The position numbers and the translations under genes were made by a program. Shown here piece by piece: positions 59,813 through 62,379 of a DNA stretch of 62,379 nucleotides. The notes beneath the pieces are model-generated. The model made no database searches, was not told the DNA's origin, and saw nothing but the letters and a program-made list of their open reading frames with translations. Position 1 is the stretch's first letter. Each line of letters starts with the position of its first letter. The DNA is from JANYHF01 sp031393505 (GTDB lineage Bacteria > Pseudomonadota > Alphaproteobacteria > Rhizobiales > Hyphomicrobiaceae): contig JANMVX010000044.1 of NCBI GenBank assembly GCA_031393505.1, positions 1-62,379 on the forward strand, in the 5' to 3' direction.

Positions 59813-59886
59813 TTAGGACATCCGCCAAATTAACCGCTTCGATTGACGGCGGATGAGCGTGGACGGATCGTGTAGTTCCATTCAGG

Positions 59887-60639
59887 ATGGAATTCGTCGC
59901 CTTTGATGTCGAAGGGCAGGGCTTTATCACCGCAGAAGAATTGCGGCCGGGCATGCACGTCACCGCCAAGCCGAAGGGCATGGCGCCTGATGTCAACCTT
60001 GTCGCCGATCAGCTGAACGACACATCAGGTGCGCTACTAGTCAAGGCGTTGAAACGTGAGGCTCAGCCGTTCACAGCCTACAATCTTGAGATCAAAGGCT
60101 TCCATACGTTCTTCGTTGGCAAGCTGGGCGCTTGGGTGCATAATACTGGAGCTGCGGAGACTTGCGTCAAGAAGGTTGTTGAGGCTGCGACTTGCTTTGC
60201 AGCACTGAAGACGTTCAGGTCCAAATGGGAAGGTATCATCGGTCAGGAGATCTTAGGTTCACACGGCGGCAATGGTGTTGTTGCCATGTTAAGAATCGGT
60301 GGTAAGAAGGTATTTGGAGTCAATTCAGCGAACTTGGCCGAAGACACTAAGGATTTGGCTCGAGGTTGGCGCGATATTCTTAATTTTGGAAATGCTGGCG
60401 ACAATCAGGTCTTTTGGCATGTGGAAGCGACGGCACTTATGCGAGCGTATGCCCAAAATAAGGGATTGCCTACAGAGCTTACAATGTTTGCGGACAAAGC
60501 CGCATGCGGCCCTTGCCAGAAGGGATTGCCAAAGCTAGTTGAAGCAATGAAAGTCGAGCGTCTAACCATCAGTTCGGCTGACGGCGCGATCAATGTAATC
60601 GGGCGGAACGCGAAGGGTGAAATGGTATGGAACCCATGA
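59887..60639 (+). CDS. Orphan polymorphic-toxin module: Hint remnant plus DddA/SCP1.201-like deaminase domain
   Basis: A 250-residue product without secretion signal. Residues 1-88 are the C-terminal end of a pretoxin Hint domain (GFITAEELRPGM, YNLEIKGFHTFFVGKLGAWV). The rest resembles a zinc deaminase toxin: HVEATALM (His178, Glu180) and CGPC (Cys207, Cys210) give the H-x-E and C-x-x-C pairs, with spacing and surroundings like the SCP1.201/DddA group. The frame is open upstream only to a TGA near 59852, so this is a 5'-truncated toxin tip. Base composition becomes more AT-rich towards its end. Activity on DNA, RNA or nucleotides is not shown. Confidence 0.72.
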   Translation: MEFVAFDVEGQGFITAEELRPGMHVTAKPKGMAPDVNLVADQLNDTSGALLVKALKREAQPFTAYNLEIKGFHTFFVGKLGAWVHNTGAAETCVKKVVEAATCFAALKTFRSKWEGIIGQEILGSHGGNGVVAMLRIGGKKVFGVNSANLAEDTKDLARGWRDILNFGNAGDNQVFWHVEATALMRAYAQNKGLPTELTMFADKAACGPCQKGLPKLVEAMKVERLTISSADGAINVIGRNAKGEMVWNP

Positions 60640-61043
60640 GGTACCGATGGGCGTCTGGTGAATACGCCAATCGTCAAGACCCGATGAAAGAGTTGTTTAT
60701 TCCGTTAGATCTGCGATATTGGAGCAAATGCCCCGGCGCATTGATTGAGTGTCGAGACGCATCTGGCGGACAACGCGACATTATATTGGGTTTTGACGGA
60801 AACTGTAAATTTTCAATTAGATGGTCAACAATCGTCGACAGTTACACTCCTGTCATCGACGCAGGTTCTATGAACGACTTTACGGTACTACCAGACGGCT
60901 CTACTGCGCCCAGAGGCTCGATCGCTTCTGCTCAAGACACTTGGAATATTGTGCAATCGTTTTATCAAAACCCTGATAAGCCAAATCCATTGTACCCATG
61001 GGTGTTGACGTCTTCATTGAATTGGCCAGAGTCCGACTATTAG
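60627..61043 (+). CDS. Probable immunity protein for the deaminase toxin
   Basis: A 138-residue soluble protein, not recognised with certainty. Its position directly after the toxin domain, overlapping the toxin end (13 bases, or an ATGA overlap if the ATG at 60636 is used), is typical of an immunity gene. It is Trp/Tyr/Asp-rich (FSIRWSTIVDSYTPVIDAGS) and resembles the size and feel of Imm1-type proteins. It is clearly AT-richer than flanking DNA, a common sign of a transferred toxin-immunity pair. Confidence 0.6.
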   Translation: MEPMRYRWASGEYANRQDPMKELFIPLDLRYWSKCPGALIECRDASGGQRDIILGFDGNCKFSIRWSTIVDSYTPVIDAGSMNDFTVLPDGSTAPRGSIASAQDTWNIVQSFYQNPDKPNPLYPWVLTSSLNWPESDY

Positions 61044-61095
61044 ATTCATTATCTAAATTATAGCCGTTAACAGCAACTGGTTGACAGAATACGAA

Positions 61096-62235
61096 TGACG
61101 CTGCTGGCTGAATACGGCGCGCGGTGGATGTATCGATCGCGACGTTGACATCCTGGCCAGCGCCTTCAATGCGCCGGGCGCCAAGATCCTGGCCCAGAAC
61201 AGCCTGTCATTGAAGACTACGGCGAGCCTGAGCCTCGACGCCGGCACGTCCAAGAACGACGCCGCAACCGACGCCAAGACCGGTGGCTACACCGGCTGGG
61301 ACGCGCTGCCGGCCGCCACGGTCAAGGCCGCGGACGTAAAATTCCTCGACCTCGGCTCGGACGCCGTCGCGGCTATCGCAGGCAACACCACGGCCGAGAC
61401 CTATCTGGCCTTCCTCGACGACCAGACCCACATGAAGGCCGTGCAGGCCCTGCACTATATGACCGGCTACGCCATCAAGCCGATCGCGCGCAGCGTCGGC
61501 GTGCAGAGCTGGCAGTGGAAGACCAGCGAAGCCGGATTCCAATATATCGATTACGCCAGCGTCGTCGAAGGCAAGCACTCGTTCATCGAAGCCCTGAATG
61601 AGGACGCCGCCAAGCGCGCGCTGCCGGCGGGCCTCGCCAACGTCTCCCTGCTGGACAAATCCGCCTGGGCCGAAGTGCTCTCGGGCATCACCGCCAACAG
61701 CAGCGCCGTCTCCAAGATTGAGACCGATCTGCTGGGCGCCAACTGGGGCACGGCCACGCCGACCGTGGTCGGCAACGACGAACTGGTGCGCGATCTGGCT
61801 TGGCGTTTCGCCACCGACAGCGGCCTGACGGCGCTGAAGGCCTCCGCCAATACCGTATTGTACTCCGGCGGCGACCTCAGCCTCACCTCGGGCGGCGACA
61901 TCGGCATCAAGGGCGGCACAGTCATCGCGGCCGCCAACAACGTCCGCCTCGATGCCGGCCAGGACATTGTCCTGCTCGGCGTGAATGGCGCCGGCATCGT
62001 CGCCAACCAGGCCAATGCCGCCGTCTACGGCTCGACCGCCTTCCACGACCCGACCGGCCTTGCCCGCGCCTCAGTCAGCGCCGGCAACGACCTCACCCTG
62101 GTCGCCAAGCGCGACATCTGGAACGTCGGCTCCAGTATTTCGTCCGTCGGGGATCTCACCGCCACGGCCGGCGGCGACATCCAAAACCAGGCTATTGGCA
62201 CCTACTTCACGCAGACGGCCGAAACGGGTTGCCTT
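61096..62235 (+). pseudogene. Internal fragment of a filamentous-haemagglutinin/CdiA-type exoprotein
   Basis: The frame opens after a TGA near 61095 without a start codon and reads ILAQNSLSLKTTASLSLDAG, a spacer of about 200 residues, then haemagglutinin-type repeats GGDLSLTSGGDIGIKGGTVI and SVSAGNDLTLVAKRDI. Near 62235 it changes to unrelated sequence and stops at 62358. It lacks the secretion domain and any toxin tip. GC-rich composition contrasts with the AT-richer immunity gene before it, marking a junction. It is probably a displaced piece of a contact-dependent toxin gene. Confidence 0.65.
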
Positions 62236-62379
62236 AACCTGAAGTTCCAGCGATCTGGGGTGTCTCGCAAGGTCTATTTCTCTTGTGCGCCAATGGGTTC
62301 GACGCCGATCATCATTGTTGGCGAGACCAAATTGTACCCATGTAATGCGACGCGATGACTCACAGCGCATCGGGGCAAA

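Noticed and set aside
58347..59996. A 549-codon minus-strand open frame covering csoR and the copA region
   Set aside because: Only its last 91 codons (csoR) resemble a protein; the rest is antisense to copA and the MITE-like element.

Overview
The window is GC-rich DNA from an alphaproteobacterium, most likely a member of the Hyphomicrobiales. The evidence is gene order and protein style: the rpsF-rpsR-rplI block beside dnaB and radA, fabD-fabG diverging from rpsF, plsX-fabH-ihfA-merR, rpmI-rplT-pheS, and alphaproteobacterial families such as TAXI, PAS_5, BTLCP and double PilZ proteins. The genus cannot be named from the sequence alone. No tRNA, rRNA or CRISPR array was seen.

Layout. 1-3.9 kb: a hypothetical gene and an ABC-2 type exporter pair. 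3.9-25.7 kb: the most striking locus. It holds a single 15.5 kb gene for a giant surface protein, with an LEPR-type N-terminal motif, a DUF4347 domain, a choice-of-anchor-like domain and about 41 alternating Ig-like repeats. Opposite it, across one shared promoter region, is a four-gene operon: TolC-like channel, HlyD-like adaptor, GAF-like/HlyD-like membrane protein, and a PqqD-like/M50 metalloprotease/HlyD-like fusion. No ABC ATPase is present, so this looks like a dedicated, non-canonical exporter for the giant protein.

25.7-54.9 kb is mainly core chromosome: a sugar dehydrogenase, a TPR protein, an SDR, a TAXI protein, cvpA, radA, dnaB, cfa, ribosomal proteins S6, S18 and L9, fabD-fabG, an overlapping dehydrogenase/psuK/psuG operon, gamma carbonic anhydrase, a BTLCP cysteine peptidase, PilZ, PAS and CBS proteins, plsX-fabH, ihfA, a MerR regulator, rpmI-rplT and pheS. 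Many intergenic gaps carry long inverted simple-sequence hairpins or dispersed repeats.

54.9-62.4 kb is a decaying accessory region that begins where pheT would be expected. It holds a methyltransferase remnant, a DMT permease with a His-rich tail, a frameshifted multicopper oxidase, an intact csoR with paired operators, and a copper P-type ATPase cut short by a 99-bp MITE-like element. It ends with an orphan polymorphic-toxin module (Hint remnant plus a DddA/SCP1.201-like deaminase domain), a probable immunity gene and a filamentous-haemagglutinin fragment.

Possible functional links: the giant protein, the four-gene exporter and perhaps the BTLCP peptidase and PilZ proteins suggest regulated surface adhesion. 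The right end shows copper-resistance genes breaking down beside contact-dependent toxin debris.
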